This document shows, in pieces, positions 9,188-18,388 of a stretch of 64,000 bases of DNA (position 1 is the stretch's first letter; every line of letters begins with the position of its first letter). Made by a program: the position numbers and the translations under genes. This stretch comes from an uncultured Bacteroidales bacterium (GTDB taxonomy: Bacteria > Bacteroidota > Bacteroidia > Bacteroidales > UBA932), in contig ONEX01000003.1 of the NCBI GenBank assembly GCA_900316955.1, positions 114,572 to 178,571 on the forward strand. Direction: 5' to 3'. The notes under the pieces were generated by a model. The model had not been told where the DNA came from, ran no database searches, and saw only the letters and a program-made list of their open reading frames with translations.

Positions 9188-12100
9188 TTAGAAACGGAAG
9201 CTGATACCGGCCATGATGATCCGGGTGAGCGGATAGACATAGGTGCTGCCGTCCGTGGTCTCGGGGTCGATGCCGTAACGGCTCAGCTTGTTCGGGAAGG
9301 TGTAGATGTTGTTCGCATTGACATACACGCGCACACCCTGCAGGATGACGTCACGGCCGCCCTTGCCCAGGTCGAACGTGTAGCCGAGCTCCACGTTCTT
9401 GAGCTTGAAGTGGTCGGAGGAGACCATCCAGTAGTCGCTGGTCAGGAAGTTGTTGTGGGAGGTGTCGCCGGAGTAGACCGCGCGGGGATAGGTGATCTCC
9501 TCGCCCGCGAGGTACTTCGCCTCGGTCCAGCGGCCGTCATACTGCCACTTCCAGGCGTTGCCCGCGTTCTTGTAGAACGGGATGGTGTAGCCGCTGGGCA
9601 GGTAGTAGGAGCCGTCCTTGCTGCCCGTGAAGAGCAGTTTCAGGTCGAAGCCCTTGTAGCCCAGCTGGATCTTGAAGTTATAGTGGTACATCGCGTACCG
9701 CGGGAAACCGATGGGGCCTACGTCGTTCTGGTTGATCTTGCCGTCGCCGTCCAGGTCCTTGTAGCGGACGTCGCCCAGGGTGGCCTTGTTGCCGGTGTAG
9801 GTGTTCTCGGGACGGGCGTCCAGCTCGGCCTGCGTGTTGAACAGGCCGTCGCTCTGGAGACCGAAGCGCTGGCCGATCATATGGCCGGTCTTGTTCATCC
9901 ACTCGTACGGGTTGTTCGCCTCGGCCATGTAGATGATCTTGTTGCGGGAGTAGCTCAGGTCGGCGCCCAGGGTATAGATCAGTTCCCCGATCTTGTCCGT
10001 CCAGTTCACGACCACCTCGTAACCCTTGTTCATCGTGACGCCCACGTTGGCCGGCGGGACCTCGCTCTGGCTCACGCCGTAAATGGCCGGGATGATGCCC
10101 AGGGTGGTGAGGATGTTGTTGCGCTTCTCGTAGAACCAGTCATAGTCGATGGAGAGCCGGTTGCGGAAGAACTTGGACTCCACGCCGGCGTCGAACTTGC
10201 GGGCGCGCTCCCAGGTGATGTCCGGATTGCCCAGGCTGCCCTCGGTGGCGCCTTCGAAGTAGGTGTTCGGCGCGGAACCGTCGCCGTTGCCGAGCCAGTA
10301 GCCGCCCTGGTTGAGGTTCCAGGTGTTGGGCAGGTAGTAGAACCGGCGGTTGGCGCCCAGCTGGTCGTTACCGACCTCGCCGTAGGAGGCGCGGAGCTTC
10401 AGGAAACTGAGGAAGTCGTTCTTGGGATACCAGGGCTCCAGGGTCGGGACCCAGCCCACGGACACGGCCGGGAAGAGGCCGAACCGATGGCCTTCCGCAA
10501 ACTGCTCGGTGCCGTTGTAACCCACGTTCACCTCCGCCATGTAGCGGTCGGCGTAGTTGTAGGTGAGACGGCCGACGAAACCCATGATGCCGGAAGGCAC
10601 GTGGTAGGAGTCAGACGGCATCGTGTACTTGGAAGCCTTGCCCAGGAGGAGTGCCGACACGTTGTGGTCCCCGAAGGAGCCGTTCCAGTCGAAGCCGGCG
10701 TCCACATAGAACTTGTTCCAGTTGGAATAGCCGTAGGAGCTGAAGGAGCCGCCGCCCATCGAACCGCCGAAGAAATCGTACACGAGCGGGTTCTCCGCGT
10801 TGCGCTGGATGCTGTAGGCCGGGAGGGACGGGGTGTACCGCACATAGCGGTTGTAGTTGTCCTGATAGGAGACCGTCACGTGCGAGGAGAGGTTCTTCAG
10901 GAGGTAGTCCATCTTGTGGTTCAGCTTCAGGGTGTTGTCCAGGAGGCTGTTGTAGACGGTGGCCGTGCCGCTCATCAGGAGGTTGTACACGGCGTTCTGG
11001 AAGCCGATGTTGCTGTTGGTCTTCGTGGCCAGGGGGTTCTGGGCGGAGCCGGCGATGCCGGCGAAGCCGCTGATCAGGTGGCCGTCCACGATGCCTGGGC
11101 TGATGAACGGGTTGCAGTCGTAGATGTACTGCATGATGATCTTGTAACGGCCGGACAGGTCATAGGCGTCCGCGCCGTTGCCGGGACCCGTGGTCTCGCC
11201 GAACTGGCCGGCGGAATTGACCGTAAGGGTGGTCCGGTCGGTGATCTTGATGTCGAAGTTCGAACGGAAGTTGTACCGGTTGAACAGGGAGCGGGTGTCG
11301 GCTCCGTAATACTGGACGGAGTTGGTGATACCCTCCTGCCGGAAGTAACCGAAGGAGACGAAGTACTTGACCCGCTCGGTACCGCCGGAGACGTTCAGGT
11401 TCGCCTGGTACTGCGGAGCGACCTTGTTGAACTGCTCCTTGTACAGGTTGTGGTCGGCATAGTAGAGGGCCGGGGTGTTCTTGAGCTGCTCCTTCTGGGA
11501 AGGGGTGAGGTTCGTCATCGCATCCACTTCCTGCGGGGTGAAGTCGCGGTTGTTCTTGAACTTCCACAGGTCATAGTCGTCATAGATGTAGGAGGACAGG
11601 CCTTCGTTGCCGGGATAGGCCTTCTGCTCGTTGCGGATGGCCTCGTTGCGGAACAGGGCGTATTCGTAGGCCGTCACGCCCTCCTGCAGCTGGGTGGCCT
11701 GGGTGAGGCCGTAGTTGGCGGAGAAGTTGATGACCGGCTTGCCCTGGGCGCCGCGCTTGGTCGTCACGATGATGACGCCGTTCGCGCCGCGGACACCGTA
11801 CACGGCCGTGGAGGCCGCATCCTTGAGGACGCTGATGCCCTGGATTTCGTTCGGGTCCATCGCGTTGAACTCCGCGAACGCCTGCTCGGAGGACTGCTCG
11901 ACCCCGTCGATGACGATGAGCGGCGTGGAGGAACCGTAGGTGGAGACGCCACGGACGTAGATGTTCGCCGCGTTGCGGCCCGGCTCACCGGAAGTCTGCA
12001 GGCCCGCCACGCCCGGCGTATTGCCGATAAGGGCGTTGGAGATGTTGGAGACCGGCGCCGACAGGATGTCGCTTCCGTTCACGGACGAGATGGCGCCCGT

Positions 12101-12475
12101 CACATTGACCTTCTTCTGCGTGGCGAAGGCCGTCACGACGACTTCGTCCATCAGGTTGGTGTCGGGATTGAGCGTCACGTTCAGCACGGACTGGCCCGGC
12201 GCCACGGTCAGCGCCTGGGTCGCATACCCGATGAACTGGAACTCGAGGACGACTTCGCCGGCAGGCACCCGGAGGGAATACTTGCCGTCCAAGCCGGTGG
12301 AGACGCCGTTGGAAGTGCCCTGCTGGATGACGAAGGCCCCGTACAGGGGTTCCCCTCGCTCATCCAGCACCGTACCTCCGACGGTCCGCGTCCCCTGCGC
12401 GTAAAGCGCGGGGCCGGCGGTTCCCAGCAGCGCGGCGAAAGCGCATGCGAGGATCGTTTTCAGTGTCTTAGTCAT
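9188..12475 (-). CDS. SusC/RagA-family TonB-dependent transporter, full-length
   Basis: Outer-membrane transporter of 1095 residues that should import oligosaccharides released at the cell surface. Order: signal peptide (ending near LYAQG), carboxypeptidase-D-regulatory-like domain (about 29-105, 'GGTVLDERGEPLYGAFV'), TonB box-like 'DEVVVTAFATQ', plug with 'NEIQGISVLKDAASTAVYG' and 'GVIIVTTKRG', then a large barrel ending in 'GISFRF'. Its SusD partner follows at 7349-9175. It is encoded 12 nt downstream of the GH26 gene, so capture and cleavage at the surface are co-expressed. Confidence 0.96.
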   Translation of the reverse strand: MTKTLKTILACAFAALLGTAGPALYAQGTRTVGGTVLDERGEPLYGAFVIQQGTSNGVSTGLDGKYSLRVPAGEVVLEFQFIGYATQALTVAPGQSVLNVTLNPDTNLMDEVVVTAFATQKKVNVTGAISSVNGSDILSAPVSNISNALIGNTPGVAGLQTSGEPGRNAANIYVRGVSTYGSSTPLIVIDGVEQSSEQAFAEFNAMDPNEIQGISVLKDAASTAVYGVRGANGVIIVTTKRGAQGKPVINFSANYGLTQATQLQEGVTAYEYALFRNEAIRNEQKAYPGNEGLSSYIYDDYDLWKFKNNRDFTPQEVDAMTNLTPSQKEQLKNTPALYYADHNLYKEQFNKVAPQYQANLNVSGGTERVKYFVSFGYFRQEGITNSVQYYGADTRSLFNRYNFRSNFDIKITDRTTLTVNSAGQFGETTGPGNGADAYDLSGRYKIIMQYIYDCNPFISPGIVDGHLISGFAGIAGSAQNPLATKTNSNIGFQNAVYNLLMSGTATVYNSLLDNTLKLNHKMDYLLKNLSSHVTVSYQDNYNRYVRYTPSLPAYSIQRNAENPLVYDFFGGSMGGGSFSSYGYSNWNKFYVDAGFDWNGSFGDHNVSALLLGKASKYTMPSDSYHVPSGIMGFVGRLTYNYADRYMAEVNVGYNGTEQFAEGHRFGLFPAVSVGWVPTLEPWYPKNDFLSFLKLRASYGEVGNDQLGANRRFYYLPNTWNLNQGGYWLGNGDGSAPNTYFEGATEGSLGNPDITWERARKFDAGVESKFFRNRLSIDYDWFYEKRNNILTTLGIIPAIYGVSQSEVPPANVGVTMNKGYEVVVNWTDKIGELIYTLGADLSYSRNKIIYMAEANNPYEWMNKTGHMIGQRFGLQSDGLFNTQAELDARPENTYTGNKATLGDVRYKDLDGDGKINQNDVGPIGFPRYAMYHYNFKIQLGYKGFDLKLLFTGSKDGSYYLPSGYTIPFYKNAGNAWKWQYDGRWTEAKYLAGEEITYPRAVYSGDTSHNNFLTSDYWMVSSDHFKLKNVELGYTFDLGKGGRDVILQGVRVYVNANNIYTFPNKLSRYGIDPETTDGSTYVYPLTRIIMAGISFRF

Positions 12476-12487
12476 TATCGTTGGGTT

Positions 12488-13966
12488 TTATTTGATTTCA
12501 TAGCCTTCGGGCAGGGTGTACATGTCGGGGAGGTCCCGGCTGAACAGGCTGCGCGGGTCGGCGTACATCTTCCGGAAGTCATCCTCGGAGGGATGGCCGG
12601 GATATACGCTGTAATAATGCTTGTCGGATTCGTTGTTGCCGACATACTTGTTCCGCCACATCGTCACCAGCGAGATGCGCTTGGCGCCGAGCGGGCCCAC
12701 CAGGAACTGCGACCAGAAATTGGTCTCCGTGAAGGATTCCTTGCCGTCCTCGGTGACGCCGCAGGGCTTGCGCTTCTCCTGGGAGAGGGCCTCCAGGGCC
12801 TTCAGGTTGGACTCGAACGCCCGGTTGTTGGTGCCGTGGTAGCAGTCCATGCCGATGAAGTCCACCCATTCGTCGCCGGGCCAGCGGTACAGGAGGCGGG
12901 CCTTGGTGTTCCCCTGATAGTCTTCGTCCATCTGCGGGGAAATGGCGTACAGGAAGTTGTGGACCCCCTTGGTATCGCGGAGATACTTGACGGTGAACTG
13001 CCACAGCGCCACGAACTGGGAGTCGTTGGCGCAGGCGGTGCCCCACCAGGACCAGCTCTGGGTATGCTCGTGGAAGGGACGGAGAATCACCGGAACCAGG
13101 TTCCCGCGGGCGTCCTTCAGGTTCAGGGCGAAGTCGGCCAGGCGGTCCAGGTACTCCAGGAACGTTTTCCGCGTAGCCGAACCGTCCGTCAGGATTTCGG
13201 TCACGGCCTTCTTCGCCGCCTCCTGGTCATTCTCGTACTGAAGCCAGGCGGAAACGCCCGTCTTGGGATTGTTCAGGTGCATGCAGGCCAGGATCACCTC
13301 TCCCCTTTCGCGGGCCTCCAGGATGACCCGGCGCCGGATGGCGTTGGAGGAATCGCCATGGCGGTTGTCCATGAGCTCGGCGAAATCGACGCTGAACACG
13401 GCGGGATAGTCGCCGCAGACGGCCTTGGTGTCGGAGTTGCCAGCCTCATTGTACCAGTAACGGCCATACCAGAGGTCGTCGTGATGGCCGAACATCCAGC
13501 CTTTCTCCGCAACGGCCCACAGGTTGGCGAACAGCGCCTTGGTCTCAGGTGTCGCGTTCTTGTCCACGATGGTGAGGGTCACTTTCTCCACCGGGTTCGC
13601 CGCCTGGGTCACCTTGACTTCCTTGGCGTAGTAGCGGTCGGCCTGGTCCACGAAGCGGATGGTCGCCGTCCGGGGCGAGGCAGCCTCGTTCTTGCGCGCG
13701 ATAAAGTATTGGGTCGCGGCCGTGGAGGTCCGGTTCGGGTCGGAAATGACCCAGTCGTCCTGGATGTCCACCCGGTAGGCGAAGTTCGCGTCCACCTGGA
13801 CGGAGAACGCCGTTTCCGCGTAATCCACGTCGATCTGGTCCTTGGCGAAGCTCAGGTGGCGGGTGTCCGTGGGGACGGGTTCCACCGACGCGGGCTTTTC
13901 ACACGACGCAGCGAGCGCGCCCGTCAGGGCGAGCAGGGTCAGGAGCGTATGCATTCCGGTCCGCAT
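12488..13966 (-). CDS. GH26 glycosidase lipoprotein with N-terminal BACON-like domain
   Basis: Probable surface endo-beta-mannanase, 492 residues. A lipobox 'LAASC' places the lipidated Cys at about residue 22. Residues about 35-125 form a BACON-like domain ('LSFAKDQIDVDYAETAF', 'FVDQADRYYAKEVKVTQAA'), and the GH26 barrel follows: 'GWMFGHHDDLWYGRYW', acid/base Glu300 in 'LRPFHEHTQSWSWWG', and probable nucleophile Glu406 in 'CGVTEDGK'. The start at 13966 is 3 nt after the preceding stop; an in-frame Met at 13954 is an alternative. GH26 members mainly act on beta-mannan, which sets the likely substrate of the locus; a glucanase or xylanase role is not excluded. Confidence 0.92.
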   Translation of the reverse strand: MRTGMHTLLTLLALTGALAASCEKPASVEPVPTDTRHLSFAKDQIDVDYAETAFSVQVDANFAYRVDIQDDWVISDPNRTSTAATQYFIARKNEAASPRTATIRFVDQADRYYAKEVKVTQAANPVEKVTLTIVDKNATPETKALFANLWAVAEKGWMFGHHDDLWYGRYWYNEAGNSDTKAVCGDYPAVFSVDFAELMDNRHGDSSNAIRRRVILEARERGEVILACMHLNNPKTGVSAWLQYENDQEAAKKAVTEILTDGSATRKTFLEYLDRLADFALNLKDARGNLVPVILRPFHEHTQSWSWWGTACANDSQFVALWQFTVKYLRDTKGVHNFLYAISPQMDEDYQGNTKARLLYRWPGDEWVDFIGMDCYHGTNNRAFESNLKALEALSQEKRKPCGVTEDGKESFTETNFWSQFLVGPLGAKRISLVTMWRNKYVGNNESDKHYYSVYPGHPSEDDFRKMYADPRSLFSRDLPDMYTLPEGYEIK

Positions 13967-13969
13967 CGG

Positions 13970-15016
13970 TTAGTCCGCAAGATAGTCGGAGTGGTTGGGA
14001 AGGGGCGTGTCGGCGTCCTTCTTGACCAGCCAGAAGGTGTTCCGGACGTTGTCCGTGAACCAGCGCGTATCCGGCCAGTTGTAGTCGATGACATCGAAGG
14101 GGCCCGGGAAAGAGCGGCCGAAAGCGAGGTTCGGCACGTCGAAATTCACACCGGCGTACTCGTGGTTGCCCGCCTCGATGAGTTCGACCCCATATAGCGG
14201 GGTCGTATAACCCTCATCGGCATAGTCGAAGACATAGATGACATCGCTGTCGACACCGGGCTTGCCCCAGCGGCTCTTGCCGGCCGGGAAGATCCGGTAC
14301 TTGTCGTTGACGTCGATGGCATTGTTGTACATATAATTGGCATACAGGCCATTCTCGCCCGGGGTGTTCACCAGGGTCCCGTAGGTGGCGCCCGACTCGG
14401 GGTCGGCCCCTTCCAGCCGGAAGCTCAGAGTGTTGTCATCCTCGTCGGTGGGCATGTAGCCGCCGCCCCAGTGCCACCACTTGTCCATGACCGTGGAGCG
14501 GACGACCGCGCCGTCCCAGCCGCCCACGATGATGAAGGCGCAGGCCGGAGCGCTGCCGTCCAGGATGCCTCCGACCGGCGTGAACGTGTACGTTCCCTCC
14601 AGCGGATCCTTGAACTTGGTGTAGGTGACCGTGTAGGTGCGGGTTTCCCCGTTGTGGGCGGTCACCACGAAAGAAGCCGAGCCGGAGCTGAGGTCCAGCG
14701 TGCTGCCGGGCCCGATGCTGGCCGTGGGGCAGAACTCGCTGTCCGGGAACTTGAAGTCCAGGGACTGGACCTTCACGGCGGACATGTCCAGTCCGCCCGT
14801 GATCAGGTTCACCACGATGGAGCCCACCCCGTCGTTCCGCCAGTCGTCGGAAATGACGGCGGCGCCGATCTGGGACTCCAGCCGCAGGTTGACCGGCGTC
14901 CTCTCGCGGAGCCAGGGATCGACCAGCGGCTCCGTGTTGCGGGGCTCTTCGGTGCAGGCGAAAAGGGCCGGCACGAGGAGCGCCGCAAGGGCTGTGCGTA
15001 AAACGAATTTCTTCAT
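13970..15016 (-). CDS. PUL lipoprotein, candidate surface glycan-binding protein
   Basis: First gene of the PUL unit, 348 residues. The signal peptide ends in 'PALFAC', predicting a lipoprotein at about Cys21. An N-terminal Ig-like region (about 35-135) contains 'FVVTAHNGETRTYTVTYTKF', a pattern common in Bacteroidetes PUL lipoproteins; the C-terminal part is rich in Trp, Tyr and Gly ('DKWWHWGGGY', 'GLYANYMYNN'), as expected for a carbohydrate-binding surface. No catalytic motif is seen. The glycan-binding role is inferred from position, lipidation and composition, not from a recognised family. Confidence 0.65.
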   Translation of the reverse strand: MKKFVLRTALAALLVPALFACTEEPRNTEPLVDPWLRERTPVNLRLESQIGAAVISDDWRNDGVGSIVVNLITGGLDMSAVKVQSLDFKFPDSEFCPTASIGPGSTLDLSSGSASFVVTAHNGETRTYTVTYTKFKDPLEGTYTFTPVGGILDGSAPACAFIIVGGWDGAVVRSTVMDKWWHWGGGYMPTDEDDNTLSFRLEGADPESGATYGTLVNTPGENGLYANYMYNNAIDVNDKYRIFPAGKSRWGKPGVDSDVIYVFDYADEGYTTPLYGVELIEAGNHEYAGVNFDVPNLAFGRSFPGPFDVIDYNWPDTRWFTDNVRNTFWLVKKDADTPLPNHSDYLAD

Positions 15017-15066
15017 AATACTATAAAATGATTGTGACTAGTTTCAGTTGGGCTTATGCAGCACTA

Positions 15067-15098
15067 CAAAGGTACGGGGAGAAATGGGCTAATACAAA
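15067..15098 (-). promoter_or_regulatory. Bacteroidetes-type promoter of the SusC/D unit
   Basis: On the minus strand a TTTG (plus-strand caaa at 15095-15098) is followed after 20 nt by TACCTTTG (15067-15074), matching the -33/-7 consensus TTTG-N20-TAnnTTTG. It predicts transcription starting near 15060 and a leader of about 45 nt ahead of the gene at 15016. No operator-like repeat was recognised nearby. Confidence 0.75.
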
Positions 15099-15175
15099 TA
15101 TTACTTTCTCAATTTATGATACTATTTTACAAATCTGCATCATTTTCCGAAAAACGAGGAGCACACCCGCATAAA

Positions 15176-15214
15176 AAACGCGCTCAAGGGGTTGAATCTT
15201 CCTTGAGCGCGTTT
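15176..15214 (-). terminator. Terminator of the GH5/GH26/transporter unit
   Basis: A perfect 14-bp inverted repeat (arms 15176-15189 and 15201-15214, 11-nt loop) followed on the minus strand by a run of six T. It lies 26 nt after the stop at 15240 and separates the two PUL transcription units. The rest of the 223-nt gap 15017-15239 holds the promoter at 15067-15098 and nothing else I could recognise. Confidence 0.85.
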
Positions 15215-15239
15215 CGAACAAGACGACGGACCGTATCAG

Positions 15240-17009
15240 TTACGGTGCCGCGTCATAAATGCTTTGCAACGTGTAGGACGGGTCTTTCGTCGTCACGGCC
15301 TTGACCATAAGCCCCACCAGCGTCCGGGCGTCCTCGCCAGCGAACTGGCCGGTCCCGTGATCAATGTAGGCGTGTGTTTCGGCCCCCGTTCCTTTGGCGC
15401 CGTTGTCCCAGAGGTACATCGGCAGCAGGCGGTCCGCCGCGGCCTTGCAGAAATACTCCATATAATACTTCTGGTACGGGAAATCCGCCGCTTCGTGGCG
15501 GGAACAGCCCATTTCGCCGAGATAGACCGGAACGCCCTTGTCCAGGTAGGCGGCCTTGAGGTTGTCGAACACGTTGACGACCGCCTTTTCATTGTCCCCG
15601 CTCGGGCGGAGACCCGATTGCGCCGTATGGCCCCACTGGCGCACCAGCGGGTCCTTGAGCGTATAGTCGTAGGGATCGTAGTCGTGGACGGCCACCATCA
15701 GGCGGTTCGCCGAGGTGCAGTCCTGCGGAAGGACGAGGCCGGTGATCGTGAATCCCGGATTCGCGGCATAGCCCGGCACGCCGAGCCAGCGGGTGGCGTT
15801 GTTGCCGCCGGTGGCACGGACGGCGTTCACGAAAACCTGGTTCCACTCGTTGAGGATCCGGTACTGGGTGTCCGGATCCTTCTTGAAGGCATCGCTCCAG
15901 CCCCAGCCGCCGTCCTGGATTTCGTTCAGCGACTCGAAGACGAGCCACTCTCCCTTGTCCTTGAAACGGTCCGCGATCTGGGTCCATACCCGGAAGAGCA
16001 TCCGCATCGTGGTCTCGTTCTGGGCGGGATCGCCATAGCACTTGGCAATGTCCTGCCAGGAGCTTTCGTCGTGGTGCGTGTTTACGATGGCCACGAGGCC
16101 GGCCTTCTCCGCATAGCCGACGATCTCAGCCACCCGGTCGATCCACGCCTTTTCCAGCGTGTAGTCCGGCGCCGGACCGATATGGCCCGCCCAGGTCACG
16201 CAGATGCGCACGGCCTTGAAGCCGGCGGCCTTGACGCCGTCCATCGTCGCTTGCGTGCATTTGGGATTCCCCCAGACGGTCTCGTTCGCCACGCCACCAC
16301 TGACGGCGTCCATCTGGTTGCCCATGTTCCAGCCGGGCGCCATCGCGTCGAACACGATCTGCGGGGTGATGGCCGTCGCCGTGGCGGACGGAATGACGAG
16401 GGCGTCCTCGCTAACCGCCACGGTCGCGCTCTCACTCCCGCAAGTGATGGTGACGGTACCGCTGCCCGCGGCGGTCGTACGGCGCGCGCCCACGGAAATC
16501 TTGACCGCCGTACGGTGGTCCTTGTCCATCCAGCCGGTCTCCAGGCCGATCCAGGGGGCGTCGGCCTTCACCGTGGGCTGGCTGGCGGAAGTGACGGTCA
16601 GCGTCACCTCTCCGCCTTTGCGGTCGAAGGAGACGGAGGTCTTGTCCACCGACAGCGCGATGACGGGATGGTTCTGCAGGACGGAAATCAGCACGCTCTG
16701 CTTGTCCGATTGGACGCGGACGGTGGCGGAACGGTCCAAAAGACCGTTGTAAGCCGCCGCCGTGACGCTGTACTGATAGGTGTTTCCGGAGACGGAGCCC
16801 GGTTTGACCGTGATCCAGTCGTTCTGGCTGGTGACCGTCGGCTGGACGCCGCTGGTGACGGACACCTGCTGCGTGCCGCCTTCCGGCCCGAACGTCAGTT
16901 CGGACGGGCTGGCGGCGAGTTTCACGGGGTCGGGTTCGGGCGTCTTCCCGCCGCAGGCGCAGAGGGCCAGGGCGGACAGGAACGCCAGGATCGGTTTCAG
17001 GCTTTTCAT
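15240..17009 (-). CDS. GH5 endoglycanase lipoprotein with two BACON-like domains
   Basis: Surface endo-acting glycosidase, 589 residues. The start at 17009 (MKSLKP) is chosen over a longer open frame because it begins a clean lipoprotein signal (lipobox 'LALCAC', Cys19) and overlaps the transporter stop as TAATG. Two BACON-like domains (about 30-113 and 117-205) precede the GH5 barrel with 'GWNMGNQMDA', 'THHDESSW', acid/base Glu363 in 'FESLNEIQDGG' and nucleophile Glu499 in 'VYLGEMGCS'. The pattern fits GH5 endo-beta-glucanases, mannanases or xyloglucanases; the subfamily cannot be settled here. It is the last gene of its unit. Confidence 0.9.
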   Translation of the reverse strand: MKSLKPILAFLSALALCACGGKTPEPDPVKLAASPSELTFGPEGGTQQVSVTSGVQPTVTSQNDWITVKPGSVSGNTYQYSVTAAAYNGLLDRSATVRVQSDKQSVLISVLQNHPVIALSVDKTSVSFDRKGGEVTLTVTSASQPTVKADAPWIGLETGWMDKDHRTAVKISVGARRTTAAGSGTVTITCGSESATVAVSEDALVIPSATATAITPQIVFDAMAPGWNMGNQMDAVSGGVANETVWGNPKCTQATMDGVKAAGFKAVRICVTWAGHIGPAPDYTLEKAWIDRVAEIVGYAEKAGLVAIVNTHHDESSWQDIAKCYGDPAQNETTMRMLFRVWTQIADRFKDKGEWLVFESLNEIQDGGWGWSDAFKKDPDTQYRILNEWNQVFVNAVRATGGNNATRWLGVPGYAANPGFTITGLVLPQDCTSANRLMVAVHDYDPYDYTLKDPLVRQWGHTAQSGLRPSGDNEKAVVNVFDNLKAAYLDKGVPVYLGEMGCSRHEAADFPYQKYYMEYFCKAAADRLLPMYLWDNGAKGTGAETHAYIDHGTGQFAGEDARTLVGLMVKAVTTKDPSYTLQSIYDAAP

Positions 17010-18349
17010 TATTTCTTGATGGGATAGAAACGCATCAGCACGACGATCAGCAGGGCGATGGCTGCCGGGAACAGCGAGAACAGCATCCAGATCATCCGCT
17101 GGACGGCCGGTTCGTTCGTGATGGTGACGACCGTCTGACCGGTAGCGTCCGTGCCCGAGACGAAGCCCGCGATGCCGAGGAGGAGGGCCACCAGGGCGCC
17201 GGAGATGGCCGATCCGAACTTCTGGGCCATCGTACCGGAGGAGAAGATGAGGCCCGTCGAGGAGGTGCCGTTCTTCTCGGTGGCGTAGTCCGCCACGTCG
17301 GCGTACATGGACCACAGGAGCGGCGAGTAGAAGCCGATGCCGATGGAGGTGAGGATGACCATCGCGACCATCAGCCAGATGTACTTCGGGTCCATCGGGA
17401 TGAAGAAGAAGGCGATGGAGGTCACGGCGCAGATGATGGCCGCCCAGTTGAAGGCCTTGCGCTTGGAGCCCACCCACTTGGTGAACGCCGGGGACAGGCC
17501 GCCGAAGATCATGCAGGTCACCTCGCCGAAGGTCATGAACACCGTGTAGTTGATGATGAGGCCCGAGACGGTGACATCCCCGTGCAGGCAGTATTCCAGC
17601 AAGTAGCCGGCCACCGCATAGCGGAATCCGTTGAAGAAATTCGTGCAGATGCCGATGAGCGTCAGGATGATCCACGGCTTGTTGCGGAACAGGTCCGCGA
17701 ACGGCTTGAAGGAGAACTTCTCCGCCCGGATGGGCTTCAGGCGCTCCTTCGTCAGCAGGCCGCAGGCCAGCGTGCCCAGCGCCGCGAGCGCGCCCAGGAC
17801 CACGCCCAGGACGGCGTATTGGTGCGCCGGGGTGCCGCCCACCATCTTCTGCAGGTACGGGAAGGAGAGCAGGGTGACAAAGCCCATCGCATAGGCACCG
17901 ACCATCCGGTAGGATGAGAACTCGTTCTTCTCGTTGTCATCGGCGGTCATCACACCCAGCAGCGAGCCATACGGCACGTTCACGGCGGTATAGACGGCCA
18001 TCATCAGCAGGTACATCGAGTACGCATAAATCCGCTTGCCCACGGGTCCGAGGTCCGGCGTGTACAGCAGCAGGGCGAAGACGAGGCCCAGCGGAATGGC
18101 GCCGAAGATGAGCCAGGGGCGGTAGGTGCCCCACTTGGACTGCGTCCGGTCGGCGAGCGCGCCCATCATCGGGTCCGTGATGACGTCGAACAGGCGGGCG
18201 ACCAGCATCAGGGTGGCGGTGTCGGCCACCGTCAGACCGAAGATGTTCGTGAAGAACAGGGGGAACGCGATGGACATGACCTTCCAGGTAATGCCGCCGG
18301 CGGCGGCGTCACCCAGGGCATAGCCGATTTTCTCAGAGAATTTAGCCAT
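17009..18349 (-). CDS. GPH-family (MelB-like) sugar transporter
   Basis: Inner-membrane cation-coupled uptake of oligosaccharides or glycosides, 446 residues with about 12 hydrophobic segments. The N-terminal 'KIGYALGDAAAGG' and the loop 'DVITDPMMGALADRTQ' followed by 'KWGTYRPWLIFGAIPLG' are diagnostic of the glycoside-pentoside-hexuronide family. Located between GH26 and GH5 genes in one unit, it most likely takes up the manno- or gluco-oligosaccharides those enzymes produce. Its stop overlaps the next start by one base, suggesting coupled translation. Confidence 0.93.
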   Translation of the reverse strand: MAKFSEKIGYALGDAAAGGITWKVMSIAFPLFFTNIFGLTVADTATLMLVARLFDVITDPMMGALADRTQSKWGTYRPWLIFGAIPLGLVFALLLYTPDLGPVGKRIYAYSMYLLMMAVYTAVNVPYGSLLGVMTADDNEKNEFSSYRMVGAYAMGFVTLLSFPYLQKMVGGTPAHQYAVLGVVLGALAALGTLACGLLTKERLKPIRAEKFSFKPFADLFRNKPWIILTLIGICTNFFNGFRYAVAGYLLEYCLHGDVTVSGLIINYTVFMTFGEVTCMIFGGLSPAFTKWVGSKRKAFNWAAIICAVTSIAFFFIPMDPKYIWLMVAMVILTSIGIGFYSPLLWSMYADVADYATEKNGTSSTGLIFSSGTMAQKFGSAISGALVALLLGIAGFVSGTDATGQTVVTITNEPAVQRMIWMLFSLFPAAIALLIVVLMRFYPIKK

Positions 18350-18388
18350 AAAAGTATCAGTTTTTCAAAATATCGTATCTGTCAGTTG

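Noticed and set aside
7577-14197. Very long plus-strand open frame opposite the SusC/SusD and GH26 genes
   Set aside because: It lies antisense to well-supported minus-strand genes; its translation is low-complexity, rich in Val, Gly, Arg and His, with no family motif. It is a by-product of high GC and codon bias. The same applies to similar frames at 2589-7355, 26713-29871 and 43679-46087.
17010-17675. N-terminal extension of the GH5 frame into the transporter gene
   Set aside because: The extension is an out-of-frame shadow of the transporter; the Met at 17009 starts a clean lipoprotein signal with a TAATG overlap.
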